This document shows, one piece after another, positions 17,859-26,428 of a DNA stretch of 64,000 nt; position 1 is the stretch's first letter; every line of letters starts with the position of its first letter. The position numbers and the translations under genes were made by a program. Under the pieces are notes generated by a model. It was not told the DNA's origin and ran no database searches. It saw only the letters and a list, made by a program, of their open reading frames with translations. Origin of the DNA: Micromonospora craniellae (GTDB lineage Bacteria > Actinomycetota > Actinomycetes > Mycobacteriales > Micromonosporaceae); contig NZ_CP061725.1 in NCBI RefSeq assembly GCF_014764405.1, forward strand, positions 1,612,001-1,676,000, written 5' to 3'.

Positions 17859-18626
17859 GTGCGCATGCCTCCACTGGTGATGCACCTGCGCTCCCTCGAC
17901 GGTCACGACGTCGCTGGTGATGTCGACCTCGAGGCACTCAACAAGGCCGCAGCAGCGCGTCTCTGGAACATCGTGCCGTTGTTGCACGCCCAGGCCGACC
18001 CGGTCGGGCCGATCCTGAACACGTACGTCGAAGCCCGCGACGAGGGCCGTCTCGGCAACGTCAGCGGTATCGCTGTGCACACCGACCGGCCCTGCGACCT
18101 CGCCACACCGCACGCTCCCATCTACGTGTACGTGACGGGTCCGGCCGCGACACCCGGCGCACTCCTGGCGGCGCGACGCCGGTACGGCCTGGTCATGGTG
18201 GACGACTCCGACACCGACCTGGCAAACCTCGACGGCCCGATCGACGGCCTGGCACCGCTCCTCGTTCGGCACACCGGCACGGTGCCGGTCGACGGGTTCG
18301 CCGCAGCGGCGCGCGACAGCGCATTGACCCTGTGCGTCGATCTCACCGGGCCACCCGCCCGCTGGCTGCCGGTCATCCGGCTCGCCGGGCCGGAGCGCGT
18401 CGTCGGCCTGGCCGAGCAGCCTGAGGGAACGCTTGGCCTCTCCGCAGGCGGCGATCTCCCGGCACTTGGCGGCTGGGAGTTGCCGGCGGGGAACGGCGTC
18501 ACCGCGGCGATCACACGGCTGCGACTGGCCGGCTTCACCGAGGACGACATCGAGGAGGTGCTCTGCGGCACCGCAGAACGCGCCATGGCCGAAACCACTC
18601 CGCAGGCGATCCGGTCGACCGCATGA
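17859..18626 (+). CDS. amidohydrolase-like protein, probably catalytically altered
   Basis: A 255-residue protein, first gene of the plus arm. The run ALTLCVDLTGPPARWLPVIR, then RVVGLAEQPEGTLG and the C-terminal AGFTEDDIEEVLCGTAERAM follows the layout of amidohydrolase_2/TIM-barrel enzymes. In those, a sheet strand is followed by a metal-binding Asp and then 'G-x-s-e-e-d-i-x-x-i-l-x-x-N-a'. Here the usual FGSD-type metal site reads GLAE and the helix ends GTAERAM, so metal binding is doubtful. GTG 17859 and ATG 17865 are both possible starts. It overlaps the GalT-like gene by 4 bases. Family is an inference; function unknown. Confidence 0.55.
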   Translation: MRMPPLVMHLRSLDGHDVAGDVDLEALNKAAAARLWNIVPLLHAQADPVGPILNTYVEARDEGRLGNVSGIAVHTDRPCDLATPHAPIYVYVTGPAATPGALLAARRRYGLVMVDDSDTDLANLDGPIDGLAPLLVRHTGTVPVDGFAAAARDSALTLCVDLTGPPARWLPVIRLAGPERVVGLAEQPEGTLGLSAGGDLPALGGWELPAGNGVTAAITRLRLAGFTEDDIEEVLCGTAERAMAETTPQAIRSTA

Positions 18627-19495
18627 TCGAGCAGTCCGTCCAGACGCATCCACGGCTGGCCCGCGACGACTGGTCCGGCCGCCTGGTCTACATCGCCCCA
18701 GCACGATCGGCACGACCGGTCGTCAACGGGGACGGTTGCCCGTTCTGTGCCGGTGGCGACGAGGCTCCGCACCCCTTCGTGTCGCCGTACGCATTCGCCA
18801 ACCGGTGGCCCGCGATCGCCGGACGGTGCGAGGTGATCGTGCACAGCGACGACCACGACGACTTCGGCACCATGTCGCCGGACCGGATCCACCGGGTCGT
18901 CGACCTGTGGGCCGAACGCAGCGCGGGGATCGGCTCCCTGCCCGACGTCTCCTGCGTGCTCGTCTTCGAAAACCGCGGTGCCGAGGCGGGTGCGACGGTG
19001 GCGCATCCGCACAGCCAGCTCTTCGGCCTGCCGATCCGGCCGGTCCACTGGGTGTCCGGCGACCATGAGCGCTGCCCCGGGTGCACCTCTAGCGATCCAG
19101 GGCTGACGGTGCAGGAGTCGGCGCACTGCCGCGTCGAGGTGCCGCAGGCGCCGCTGGCACCGTTCACCGTACGAATCGTGACGCGGCGCCATGTCAACGA
19201 CCTGGCCGGCCTGCAGCCGGTGGAACGCGCCAGCCTGGCGCACGCGCTCGCCACAGCGGTACGCGCGCTCGACGGTCTCGTCGCCCGGCCGATGCCGTAC
19301 CACCTCTGGGTTCAACAGGAGCTCCGGCCGGGCGCGACCGCGCACCTCGCCGTCCACCTGGTCGGCCTGCTCCGTTCACCGTCTCGGCTGCTCAACCTGG
19401 GTGCCGCCGAGACGGCGACCGGCTTGCGATTCACCCCGATCGACCCATACCACGTCGCGGCGCAGGTCCGCGCCGTCATGAAGCAGGCCCGATGA
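18623..19495 (+). CDS. GalT-like (HIT superfamily) nucleotidylyltransferase
   Basis: A 290-residue protein. ENRGAEAGATVAHPHSQLFG near residue 128 contains the H-P-H-x-Q active site of galactose-1-phosphate uridylyltransferases, where the second His forms the nucleotidyl intermediate. Two zinc-type pairs, CPFC near residue 39 and CPGC near 151, also match GalT-like enzymes. In this setting, beside GmhB and HddA, it could transfer a nucleotide to heptose 1-phosphate in place of the HddC/HldE-type pyrophosphorylase, which is absent. It overlaps both neighbours by 4 bases. Superfamily is confident; heptose specificity is inferred. Confidence 0.85.
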   Translation: MIEQSVQTHPRLARDDWSGRLVYIAPARSARPVVNGDGCPFCAGGDEAPHPFVSPYAFANRWPAIAGRCEVIVHSDDHDDFGTMSPDRIHRVVDLWAERSAGIGSLPDVSCVLVFENRGAEAGATVAHPHSQLFGLPIRPVHWVSGDHERCPGCTSSDPGLTVQESAHCRVEVPQAPLAPFTVRIVTRRHVNDLAGLQPVERASLAHALATAVRALDGLVARPMPYHLWVQQELRPGATAHLAVHLVGLLRSPSRLLNLGAAETATGLRFTPIDPYHVAAQVRAVMKQAR

Positions 19496-20085
19496 ACCCG
19501 TTGCGCCCAGTCCGCATCGACCACGCCGCAGCCGGCGGGCCGGCCGCGGCGTTCCTGGACCGCGACGGCGTCGTCATCGCCAACCGGCCGACGTACGTGC
19601 GGAGCGTGGCCGACGTGGAGTTCCTGCCCGGCGTGGGTCCCGCACTGCGCCGCCTCAACAAGGCCGGGCACGCCCTATTGCTGATCACCAATCAGGCGGT
19701 AATCGGCAAGAACCTCATCACCCTGGAGCAGGCTCTGGAAGTTCACCAGTACATCACCGACCACCTAGCCCGGCAAGGAGTCTCGCTCACCGCCTCCTAC
19801 CTGTGCCCGCACGTCGGGCCGGACCGTTGCGGATGCCGCAAGCCGGAACCGGGGATGCTCCTGCGCGCCACCCGTGACCTGTCGCTCGACCCCGCCCGTT
19901 CCGTCATGATCGGGGACGCCTGCAGCGACCTCGAGGCGGGACGGCGCGCCGGGGTCGACACCGTGCTCCTACTGACCGGACGAGGACGTGACGAGGTGAC
20001 CCGCCTCAGCTATCCGGCGACCGTCGTGGACGACCTACCCGCTGCCGTATCCATGCTGTTGGGTCGCCGGGGTGCCGTCCGGTGA
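19492..20085 (+). CDS. gmhB: D-glycero-heptose-1,7-bisphosphate 7-phosphatase (GmhB-like HAD)
   Basis: A 197-residue HAD-IIIA phosphatase. Motif I is FLDRDGVVIANRPTYV, motif II LLITNQAVIGK, motif III RKPEPGML and motif IV MIGDACSDLEAGRRAG. The CPHVGPDRCGC stretch gives the C-x-H and C-x-C zinc ligands characteristic of GmhB. The enzyme removes the 7-phosphate from heptose 1,7-bisphosphate to give heptose 1-phosphate. It overlaps the GalT-like gene upstream and the HddA gene downstream by 4 bases each, so the three steps from heptose 7-phosphate are encoded together. Confident. Confidence 0.9.
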   Translation: MNPLRPVRIDHAAAGGPAAAFLDRDGVVIANRPTYVRSVADVEFLPGVGPALRRLNKAGHALLLITNQAVIGKNLITLEQALEVHQYITDHLARQGVSLTASYLCPHVGPDRCGCRKPEPGMLLRATRDLSLDPARSVMIGDACSDLEAGRRAGVDTVLLLTGRGRDEVTRLSYPATVVDDLPAAVSMLLGRRGAVR

Positions 20086-21128
20086 CCGGCCGGACGGAGG
20101 CCCCGGCCCTCGCCGTGCTGAGCCGGGCACCCATGCGGGTCTCGCTCGCTGGTGGCGGAACCGACCTGCCCAGCTACGCCGGACAGTTCGGAGGCCGCGT
20201 CCTCACCATGGCGATCGACCGCTTCGTTACCGTCGCGCTGCAAGCCCGCAGCTTCAACGGGTCGGTCACCGCCGCGTTCGAGGAGACGCAGGTGACAGCC
20301 CGTGTCTCGGACCTGCACAACGCGATCGCGCGCGTCGCGCTCACCCGACACGGCATCCACGAGAACCTGCAGGTCGCGTCGTTCACCGACGCGCCGAGCG
20401 GCCTCGGACTCGGCAGTTCGGCCGCGTTCGGTGTCGCCTTGCTCGCCGCACTCGCCACAGCCGAGGGCCGGACGACGGACCGGACACAACTGGCCGAGGA
20501 GGCCGGCGACCTCGAACGCATCGATCTGGGTCGCCCGGTCGGCAAGCAGGACCACTACGCTGCGGCGTTGGGCGGCGTGCTGACGCTCGAGATCGCGCGA
20601 TCCGGAAGAGTACGGCCGTCGCCAGTGGTGGTGCCGCAGCCGACGATGGACTACCTGTGCCACCGCCTGCTTGCCTTCTACGCCGGCCAGCGGCGTGATG
20701 CCGGAGCGGTGCTGACGGCGCAGGCCCAGAGCGTCTCCCGCGGCGACCACCGCACGATCAGCCGGATGCACGCGCTCGCCAAGCTCGTCGCCCCGATGCA
20801 CGCCGCCATCACCGAGGGCAAAGTAGACGACATCGGACCACTGCTCGACCAGCAGTGGCAGATCAAACGTGAGCTCAGTCCACACGTGAGCACCCCAACC
20901 GTGGACCGGCTCTACCGACTCGCGCGTGAGCACGGCGCCGACGGTGGCCGGCTGCTCGGTGCGGGCGGTGGCGGCTGCCTGCTGCTCAGTGTGCAGGCCG
21001 GCGAACAGGCGCCGCTGCGTGCTGTCCTGACGGCGGCCGGCGCTCACGAGATTCCGTTCGTTCCGTTCACCGCCGGGGCTGACGCGACAGCCTTACCACT
21101 GACCACGAGGGAGCACCGCCGTGCTTGA
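20082..21128 (+). CDS. hddA: GHMP kinase, D-glycero-D-manno-heptose 7-phosphate kinase (HddA-like)
   Basis: A 348-residue GHMP kinase. Motif 1 SRAPMRVSLAGGGTDLPSY near residue 12, the ATP-binding GLGLGSSAAFGVALLAAL near residue 107, GKQDHYAAALGG, and motif 3 LLGAGGGGCLLLSV near 290 follow HddA-type sugar-1-kinases. HddA phosphorylates heptose 7-phosphate at C1. With GmhA, GmhB and a nucleotidylyltransferase it completes an activated-heptose pathway like that of GDP-D-glycero-D-manno-heptose. It overlaps GmhB by 4 bases and the histidine phosphatase by 8. Confidence 0.88.
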   Translation: MTGRTEAPALAVLSRAPMRVSLAGGGTDLPSYAGQFGGRVLTMAIDRFVTVALQARSFNGSVTAAFEETQVTARVSDLHNAIARVALTRHGIHENLQVASFTDAPSGLGLGSSAAFGVALLAALATAEGRTTDRTQLAEEAGDLERIDLGRPVGKQDHYAAALGGVLTLEIARSGRVRPSPVVVPQPTMDYLCHRLLAFYAGQRRDAGAVLTAQAQSVSRGDHRTISRMHALAKLVAPMHAAITEGKVDDIGPLLDQQWQIKRELSPHVSTPTVDRLYRLAREHGADGGRLLGAGGGGCLLLSVQAGEQAPLRAVLTAAGAHEIPFVPFTAGADATALPLTTREHRRA

Positions 21129-21783
21129 CAAGATTCTCTTCGCCAGGCATGGGGAAACCGCGGACAACGCGATCAACCGGCTGTCCACCTCGCCACCGGG
21201 CCCACCGCTGAACGACAACGGTGTCGCCCAGGGCCGCGAGCTGGCGGAGATGCTGGCCAGCATCGACATCGTGGCCGTGCACACGACGCCGCTGGTACGC
21301 GCGCAGCAGACCGCCCAGATGGTGGCCGCTGAGCGGCCCGGCGTACCGATCGTGGTAGACGCCGACCTACGGGAGTTCTCGGTCGGTGAGATCGAGGGAC
21401 GCGACTACAACGAGGTGTTCGACCAGATCGACCGGACCTGGCATGCGTGGACCGTCGAGGGCCGGCTGGACGCCGCCACCGCCCCAGGCGGGGAGACCGC
21501 CCTGCAGGTGCTGCAGCGGTCCATCCCCGCCGTGCAACGGATGGCCCAGGCATACGACGGCGGAACGGGCCTCGTGGTGGCACACAGCGGCATCCTCCAA
21601 CTGCTCATCCCGGCCATCTGCGAGAACCTGCCGTACGGCTACGGATACGAGAACTGGTTGCGCAACTGCCAGATCGTCGCCGTCGCCGTGCACCCAAACC
21701 GCTACACCTGTGTGGACTGGGCGGGCGTACAGCCCCCCGACGGTCCGGTCGCCAAGGATCCCCTCGCCGTCACGGCGCAGTAG
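21121..21783 (+). CDS. histidine phosphatase family protein (phosphoglycerate mutase-like)
   Basis: A 220-residue protein with the phosphohistidine motif LFARHGETADN at residues 7-17, an acid-bearing VDADLREFSVGEIEG and the second His in VVAHSGILQL near residue 155. Family members hydrolyse sugar phosphates, cobalamin intermediates or nucleotides. GTG 21121 overlaps HddA by 8 bases. Within the heptose cluster it may dephosphorylate a late intermediate or the product of the APH-domain protein; this is a guess from context. The C-terminus beyond residue 195 has no recognised feature. Confidence 0.85.
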   Translation: MLDKILFARHGETADNAINRLSTSPPGPPLNDNGVAQGRELAEMLASIDIVAVHTTPLVRAQQTAQMVAAERPGVPIVVDADLREFSVGEIEGRDYNEVFDQIDRTWHAWTVEGRLDAATAPGGETALQVLQRSIPAVQRMAQAYDGGTGLVVAHSGILQLLIPAICENLPYGYGYENWLRNCQIVAVAVHPNRYTCVDWAGVQPPDGPVAKDPLAVTAQ

Positions 21784-21796
21784 GCGGTCGCTGGCC

Positions 21797-22930
21797 ATGT
21801 CCGCCCGTACGATGCTGTCCGCAGCCGTCATGGCGCACCCCAGACGGTCGGTCGCGGTGGCCCGGCTGCGCCAGCAGCTGCCCGGTCTCAACGTTGCGCT
21901 GGACCCGCGGCCCGACGGTCCGCCGACCAGCGTGCGCTCGGCCGCCATCGCCTGGGGCGCCGTCGCCCCCGACGCCACCCACCACCTGGTGCTGGAGGAC
22001 GACGCGCTGCCGTGTACCGACCTGCTCGACGGCTGTACCGCGCTGGCGCGGCGGTTTCCGGCCGCCGCCGTCGCTCTGTTCGTCAACGACAGTGCCCGCA
22101 CCGCTGCTGTGGCACGCATGGCGGTCTGGTCCGGGCGGGACGTGGCGCCGGTCATCGACATCTACGTGCCGACGCAAGGTCTGATCCTGCCGGCCGAGAC
22201 CGCCCGCGGCCTGGCCGCTTTCCTCAGCGCGCACGACGATCTGGCCGAGGCGGGCGACATCGCTACTCTCCGGTACCTCTGCGCGGAAGGGATCGCGGTA
22301 CTCGTCGCTGTGCCGAACCTGGTCGACCACGACGACCTCAGCAGCATCATCGGCAACGACGACCACGGCCGGCGGGGTTCGGCCTGCTATCTCGGCCACC
22401 GCAGCGACGCCGGCACCTGCCGGCAGCTCGAGCTCCCGGAGCTCATCCCTTATCTGTCGGAGAGCACCACTCGCTCGATCCTCACCAGCACGCCCGCAGC
22501 GGACCGGTCGTTTCGCGGGCGCACCGCCGACCTGTTGGCCGTCCGGCCTCTCCCGAACGACCTGGCTCGCCGAAGCGAGGCGGCGGGCCTGCCACCGGCC
22601 GTGCCCGGCAGGCCAGTGTACGAACTATGGGTCACCGCTGTCGCGAGCGGAATGTTGCTCACCGGCGGCGGACACTGCGGACCCGACGAGGTACGCCGGC
22701 ACGCGGCCACGCCAGCCGGGCGGGCTGCCGCTGCTTCGATGGCGCCAGGCGGTCTCGGTCGCAGCGTTCCGAGGTCACTCCTGGCGAACGAGGCTGGTCT
22801 GCTCACCGACATCGTCCTGCACGGAGTCACCGTGGGCGCGGACGCCGGCGTCACCCGTCGGTGGCCCACGGCCTCCGACCTGCTGTCCACCGTGGCACCG
22901 CAACGCAGAGAGGCAGCGGCACCCCGATGA
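21797..22930 (+). CDS. putative glycosyltransferase, GT25-like acidic motif
   Basis: A 377-residue protein from ATG 21797 (MSARTMLSAAVMAHPRRSVA); a longer frame upstream overlaps the phosphatase and is rejected. The pattern of a short N-terminal strand, a donor-binding segment and THHLVLEDDALPC near residue 73 resembles GT-A enzymes of the GT25/LPS galactosyltransferase type, where the E-D-D binds metal. The C-terminal 200 residues match nothing I know. It ends overlapping the methyltransferase start by 4 bases. Assignment rests mainly on the acidic motif and the company of sugar genes. Confidence 0.5.
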   Translation: MSARTMLSAAVMAHPRRSVAVARLRQQLPGLNVALDPRPDGPPTSVRSAAIAWGAVAPDATHHLVLEDDALPCTDLLDGCTALARRFPAAAVALFVNDSARTAAVARMAVWSGRDVAPVIDIYVPTQGLILPAETARGLAAFLSAHDDLAEAGDIATLRYLCAEGIAVLVAVPNLVDHDDLSSIIGNDDHGRRGSACYLGHRSDAGTCRQLELPELIPYLSESTTRSILTSTPAADRSFRGRTADLLAVRPLPNDLARRSEAAGLPPAVPGRPVYELWVTAVASGMLLTGGGHCGPDEVRRHAATPAGRAAAASMAPGGLGRSVPRSLLANEAGLLTDIVLHGVTVGADAGVTRRWPTASDLLSTVAPQRREAAAPR

Positions 22931-23706
22931 TCGACGGTCAGTACAAGGATCCCCGCACCCTTCCCCACGAGTCCGAACAGGAGCGGGCCGCCCGAACCGG
23001 CCTCACCGAGCTGATGCTCGGATCGCCCATCCCCCCCGACTACCTTCTCGACAGCCTCAGCCTGTACATGCGCCGCCATCAGCTGGTCGACCTGCTGTCG
23101 ATGGACGCGCTCTATCGGATGAGCATGAGGGTGCCCGGCGTCGTCATGGAGTTCGGCGTGTTCCACGGCCGTCATCTCGCCACCTTCACCGCCTTGCGCA
23201 GCATCTACGAACCATACAATTCGACTCGCCGGATCATCGGGTTCGACACCTTCACCGGGTTTCCGGACCTCGCCGACCTCGACCGGGTCAGCCCAAGCGC
23301 CAGCCTCGGACGGTTCGCGACCCCGGCTGGCTACGCCGGCCACCTGCGCGACGTCCTGGCCACGCACGAGTCCCTGGACCCGCTCGCGCACATCCAGCGG
23401 ACCATGGTCATCGAAGGCGACGTGCGGGAGACCCTGCCTGCGTACCTGAGCGAGAACCCGCAGACGATCGTCTCGCTCGCCTACTTCGACCTCGACATCT
23501 ACGAGCCGACCCGCAAGGCATTGGACGCGATCGAGCCCTACCTCACGGACGGCAGCATCCTGGCATTTGACGAGATCGCCCACCCGAAGTGGCCCGGCGA
23601 GACGCGAGCTCTCCGGGAAAGCATCGGCGTCAAGGGCCTGGAGCTGCGCATGCTCGACGTCCAGGGACGCGAAGCGCCCATCGCTTACGCGCGATGGACG
23701 CGATGA
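22927..23706 (+). CDS. TylF/MycF-family sugar O-methyltransferase
   Basis: A 259-residue class I SAM-dependent methyltransferase. VVMEFGVFHGRHLATF near residue 73 is the SAM-binding loop, IIGFDTFTGFPDL follows, and SLAYFDLDIYEPTRKAL near residue 178 carries the metal-binding Asp pair typical of macrocin-type O-methyltransferases. FDEIAHPKWPGET is the third conserved block. These enzymes methylate sugar hydroxyls on glycosylated natural products. ATG 22927 overlaps the preceding stop (ATGA), and its own stop overlaps the next start the same way. Confidence 0.9.
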   Translation: MIDGQYKDPRTLPHESEQERAARTGLTELMLGSPIPPDYLLDSLSLYMRRHQLVDLLSMDALYRMSMRVPGVVMEFGVFHGRHLATFTALRSIYEPYNSTRRIIGFDTFTGFPDLADLDRVSPSASLGRFATPAGYAGHLRDVLATHESLDPLAHIQRTMVIEGDVRETLPAYLSENPQTIVSLAYFDLDIYEPTRKALDAIEPYLTDGSILAFDEIAHPKWPGETRALRESIGVKGLELRMLDVQGREAPIAYARWTR

Positions 23707-25202
23707 GTACGAGCCGCCGATGGCCGGTCGGCGGTCAGATCATGCTGCGTCACTCGATCGGTGAACGTACCTGGGCGCTGGTCCCGGTCACCGTGCTACG
23801 CGACACGGCCGAGGCGACACTGCTGAGGATCAGTGCGGGATCCCTCTACCTGGCACCGCACGACGACCACGGCCGCTTGCTTCGGCTCGGGACCGACCGA
23901 TGGACGCTCGCGCCCCGGGCCTGGACCACCCATGACATCCACTATCTGCTCCCCCGTGACCGGTGGTTCGCCCTCGGCCTGCTGCTCCACGCCGGCACGG
24001 CGGAGGCGGTGAGCTGGTATCTGAACTTCCAGAACCCGCCCGTCCACCGCCCCTGGGGCATCGACACCCTCGACCTCGAGCTCGACATGGTCGCCCCGGC
24101 CGGTCGCCACGGCCAGCTCCGTTGGAGCTTGAAGGACGCCGCCCGATTCAGGTACCTGGCCGGCAGCGGGTTCTTCAGCAAGGAGCAGATGCGGCACACT
24201 GTCGCCGCAGTACGCGAACTGCGCGGGTCGGGCACGCTACGGGACGAACGCGCCGACATGTTGCGGTCCGCGGGCCGGCACGGCCCGCCGGCCGACATGG
24301 CCACGGCCGCCGCGTTCTGCGGCGCGCTGCCACCCGATCTCGCCCTGCGGGATCTCCCGGCACCCGCTTCACCCCACCTCAAAGTACGGTCGGCGACAGC
24401 CGACCCCGTCCTGTTGAGAGGCGAGCAACGCATGACTGAACAGCAGGAATTTCGTGGCGGAGTGAACGTCGTGCGCCGCCACGGCGACGTCGTCCACCGG
24501 CCAGCGTCACCGGCAGCGCCGGCGATCCACCGGCTCCTGCGGCACCTTCACGACCACGGGTTCCACGGCGCGCCGCAGCCACGTGGCTTCGACAGCGAGG
24601 GCAACGAGATACTCACGTTCCTCGACGGCGAGGTACCCGACGTGCTCACGCCTGAGCTGCGTACGCCCGAGTTCCTCGCCACCGCGGCTGCACTGCTGCG
24701 CGGCCTTCACGACGCGAGCGTCACGTTCCGGCCGCGCCCCGACGACCCCTGGATCTTCCCGGTCCGACAGCCGGCCGAGGTCATGTGCCACGGTGACGTC
24801 GCCCAGTACAACAGTGTCGTCAAGGACGGCCTGGCAGTCGGTTTCATCGACTTCGACGCGGCCCACCCCGGACCGCGCATCTGGGACGTCGCCTACGCCG
24901 TCTACCGGTTCGCGCCATTGCAGGGGCCGGACAACCCGGAGAGCTTCGGCACACCGCAGGAGCAGGGACGCCGGGCCGCCGAGTTCTGCCGCGCATACGG
25001 GCCGGAAGTGGGCGCCGAGGTCGTCGACGTCGTCCCGGACCGGCTGCAGGCGCTCATCGACTTCATGCGCGACCAGGCCGGCCAGGGCAACGAGGCGTTC
25101 CAGCAGCACATCGCGCAGGGGCACACCGATCTGTACGAGGCGGACATCCGCTACGTACGGGCGCACCGCGACATGCTGCGCGCCGCCTTCACGGAGGGCT
25201 AG
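23703..25202 (+). CDS. DUF402-APH fusion: nucleotide-hydrolase-like domain plus phosphotransferase
   Basis: A 499-residue two-domain protein from ATG 23703 (ATGA overlap with the methyltransferase). Residues 1-175 match DUF402/FomD-like proteins: WALVPVTVLRDT, RDRWFALGLLLHAGT, WYLNFQNPPVHRPWGIDTLD and LDLELDMVAPAG. FomD in fosfomycin biosynthesis hydrolyses a cytidylylated intermediate. The C-terminal half, from about 24432, is an aminoglycoside phosphotransferase-like kinase with the catalytic MCHGDVAQYN and metal-binding VGFIDFDAAHPGPRIWD. No stop separates them, although ATG 24432 could serve as an internal start. The APH half could give self-resistance by phosphorylating the product. Confidence 0.8.
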   Translation: MSTSRRWPVGGQIMLRHSIGERTWALVPVTVLRDTAEATLLRISAGSLYLAPHDDHGRLLRLGTDRWTLAPRAWTTHDIHYLLPRDRWFALGLLLHAGTAEAVSWYLNFQNPPVHRPWGIDTLDLELDMVAPAGRHGQLRWSLKDAARFRYLAGSGFFSKEQMRHTVAAVRELRGSGTLRDERADMLRSAGRHGPPADMATAAAFCGALPPDLALRDLPAPASPHLKVRSATADPVLLRGEQRMTEQQEFRGGVNVVRRHGDVVHRPASPAAPAIHRLLRHLHDHGFHGAPQPRGFDSEGNEILTFLDGEVPDVLTPELRTPEFLATAAALLRGLHDASVTFRPRPDDPWIFPVRQPAEVMCHGDVAQYNSVVKDGLAVGFIDFDAAHPGPRIWDVAYAVYRFAPLQGPDNPESFGTPQEQGRRAAEFCRAYGPEVGAEVVDVVPDRLQALIDFMRDQAGQGNEAFQQHIAQGHTDLYEADIRYVRAHRDMLRAAFTEG

Positions 25203-25205
25203 ACC

Positions 25206-26420
25206 GTGCCCCACGCGTTGCTGCTGGCCCCATGGTTCCCGCCCTGCCCCGGCGGCGCGGAACGATACGCCTACCGTCTGTACGAGCAGGCGGTACGGAA
25301 CGGCTGGACGATCACCGTCGCCACCGACGGCCACACCCGGTCGCTACGCGAGGCGGTGCCCGCGCTTGAGGAGGGGGTGTATCGGCTCACCCGCTACAAG
25401 GAGCAGCTTTCCGACAACCGGCGGGTGACCTGGCGGTCCATGCAGTTCTCGGTCCTCGACGAGCTGCATGGTCTGCTAGACGGTCTCAGGCCGATCGACC
25501 TCGTGCACGCGAACAGCATCGAGACCGCCGTCCTTGGCCGGATCGTCGCCGACCATCACGACGTCCCGCTCGTCGTCACGATCCACGAGCATGCACCGCA
25601 GACCGAGACGTTCGGGCGCGGCCGGCTCCGGCTCGCCTTCCACCGGCTGGCGCCGGATGCGGTCATCGCACCCAGTTCGTTCTACTACGAGCGGGCACGC
25701 GCCCAGGGTGTGCCGCTTGACCGGGTCCACCTCATCCCACACGGTGTCGAGGTGCCACCAGTCGTGCCCGCCCGTCCATCGACCGGACATGGGCCGGCAT
25801 GGGGACTGCCCGAGGACACCTGGGTCGCCGTGAGTGTCGGGCGAATCTACCGTCCCAAGGGAACACTGGAGCTGATCCGGGCAGCGGCGATCGCACGACG
25901 GCGGGCGCCGCAGCTACGCGTGGTGATCGTCGGCCCGGACGGCCCCTCCGAGTACGCGCGCGCCGCCCGCGAGGAGGCACGACGCCTGAATCTCGGCGAG
26001 GTGGTCCGGTTCGCCGGCCCACGGCGGCCGGAGGAGATGCCGGCGGTGCTATGGCAGGCCGATGCGATCGTCGCCCCCAGCCTGGCGGAGGGGTTCGGTC
26101 TGGCGGTGGCCGAAGGCATGGGCCTCGGCAAACCGGTTGTAGCCACGGCCGTCGGCGGGCTTGCCGACCTCGTCGCCGACGGCGTCAACGGCGAGGTCGT
26201 CACGCCGGGCGACCCGGAGTCACTCGCCGATGCGCTGACCCGGCTGGCCACGGACCCGGAACGCTGCGCCCGACTCGGTGCCGCGGCCCGGCGTTCAGTT
26301 CTCCGACGCCACCACGTGGCCACCATGGTCGCCGAAACCACGGCGCTTTACGCCAGCTTGGTCATGACCGCCCGACAGTCTCCGGCCACGGTGTCGACGC
26401 TATCCCACAACGGGCCTTGA
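25206..26420 (+). CDS. glycosyltransferase family 4
   Basis: A 404-residue GT-B enzyme. The N-terminal acceptor domain begins LLLAPWFPPCPGGAERYAYR, IPHGVEV marks the domain border, and EGFGLAVAEGMGLGKPVVAT near residue 298 is the E-x7-E motif that binds the nucleotide-sugar donor. GTG 25206 follows the previous stop by 3 bases, so it is the last gene of the plus arm, followed by a hairpin. It likely transfers the activated heptose or another sugar. Family is confident, substrates unknown. Confidence 0.9.
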   Translation: MPHALLLAPWFPPCPGGAERYAYRLYEQAVRNGWTITVATDGHTRSLREAVPALEEGVYRLTRYKEQLSDNRRVTWRSMQFSVLDELHGLLDGLRPIDLVHANSIETAVLGRIVADHHDVPLVVTIHEHAPQTETFGRGRLRLAFHRLAPDAVIAPSSFYYERARAQGVPLDRVHLIPHGVEVPPVVPARPSTGHGPAWGLPEDTWVAVSVGRIYRPKGTLELIRAAAIARRRAPQLRVVIVGPDGPSEYARAAREEARRLNLGEVVRFAGPRRPEEMPAVLWQADAIVAPSLAEGFGLAVAEGMGLGKPVVATAVGGLADLVADGVNGEVVTPGDPESLADALTRLATDPERCARLGAAARRSVLRRHHVATMVAETTALYASLVMTARQSPATVSTLSHNGP

Positions 26421-26428
26421 TTCATCAG

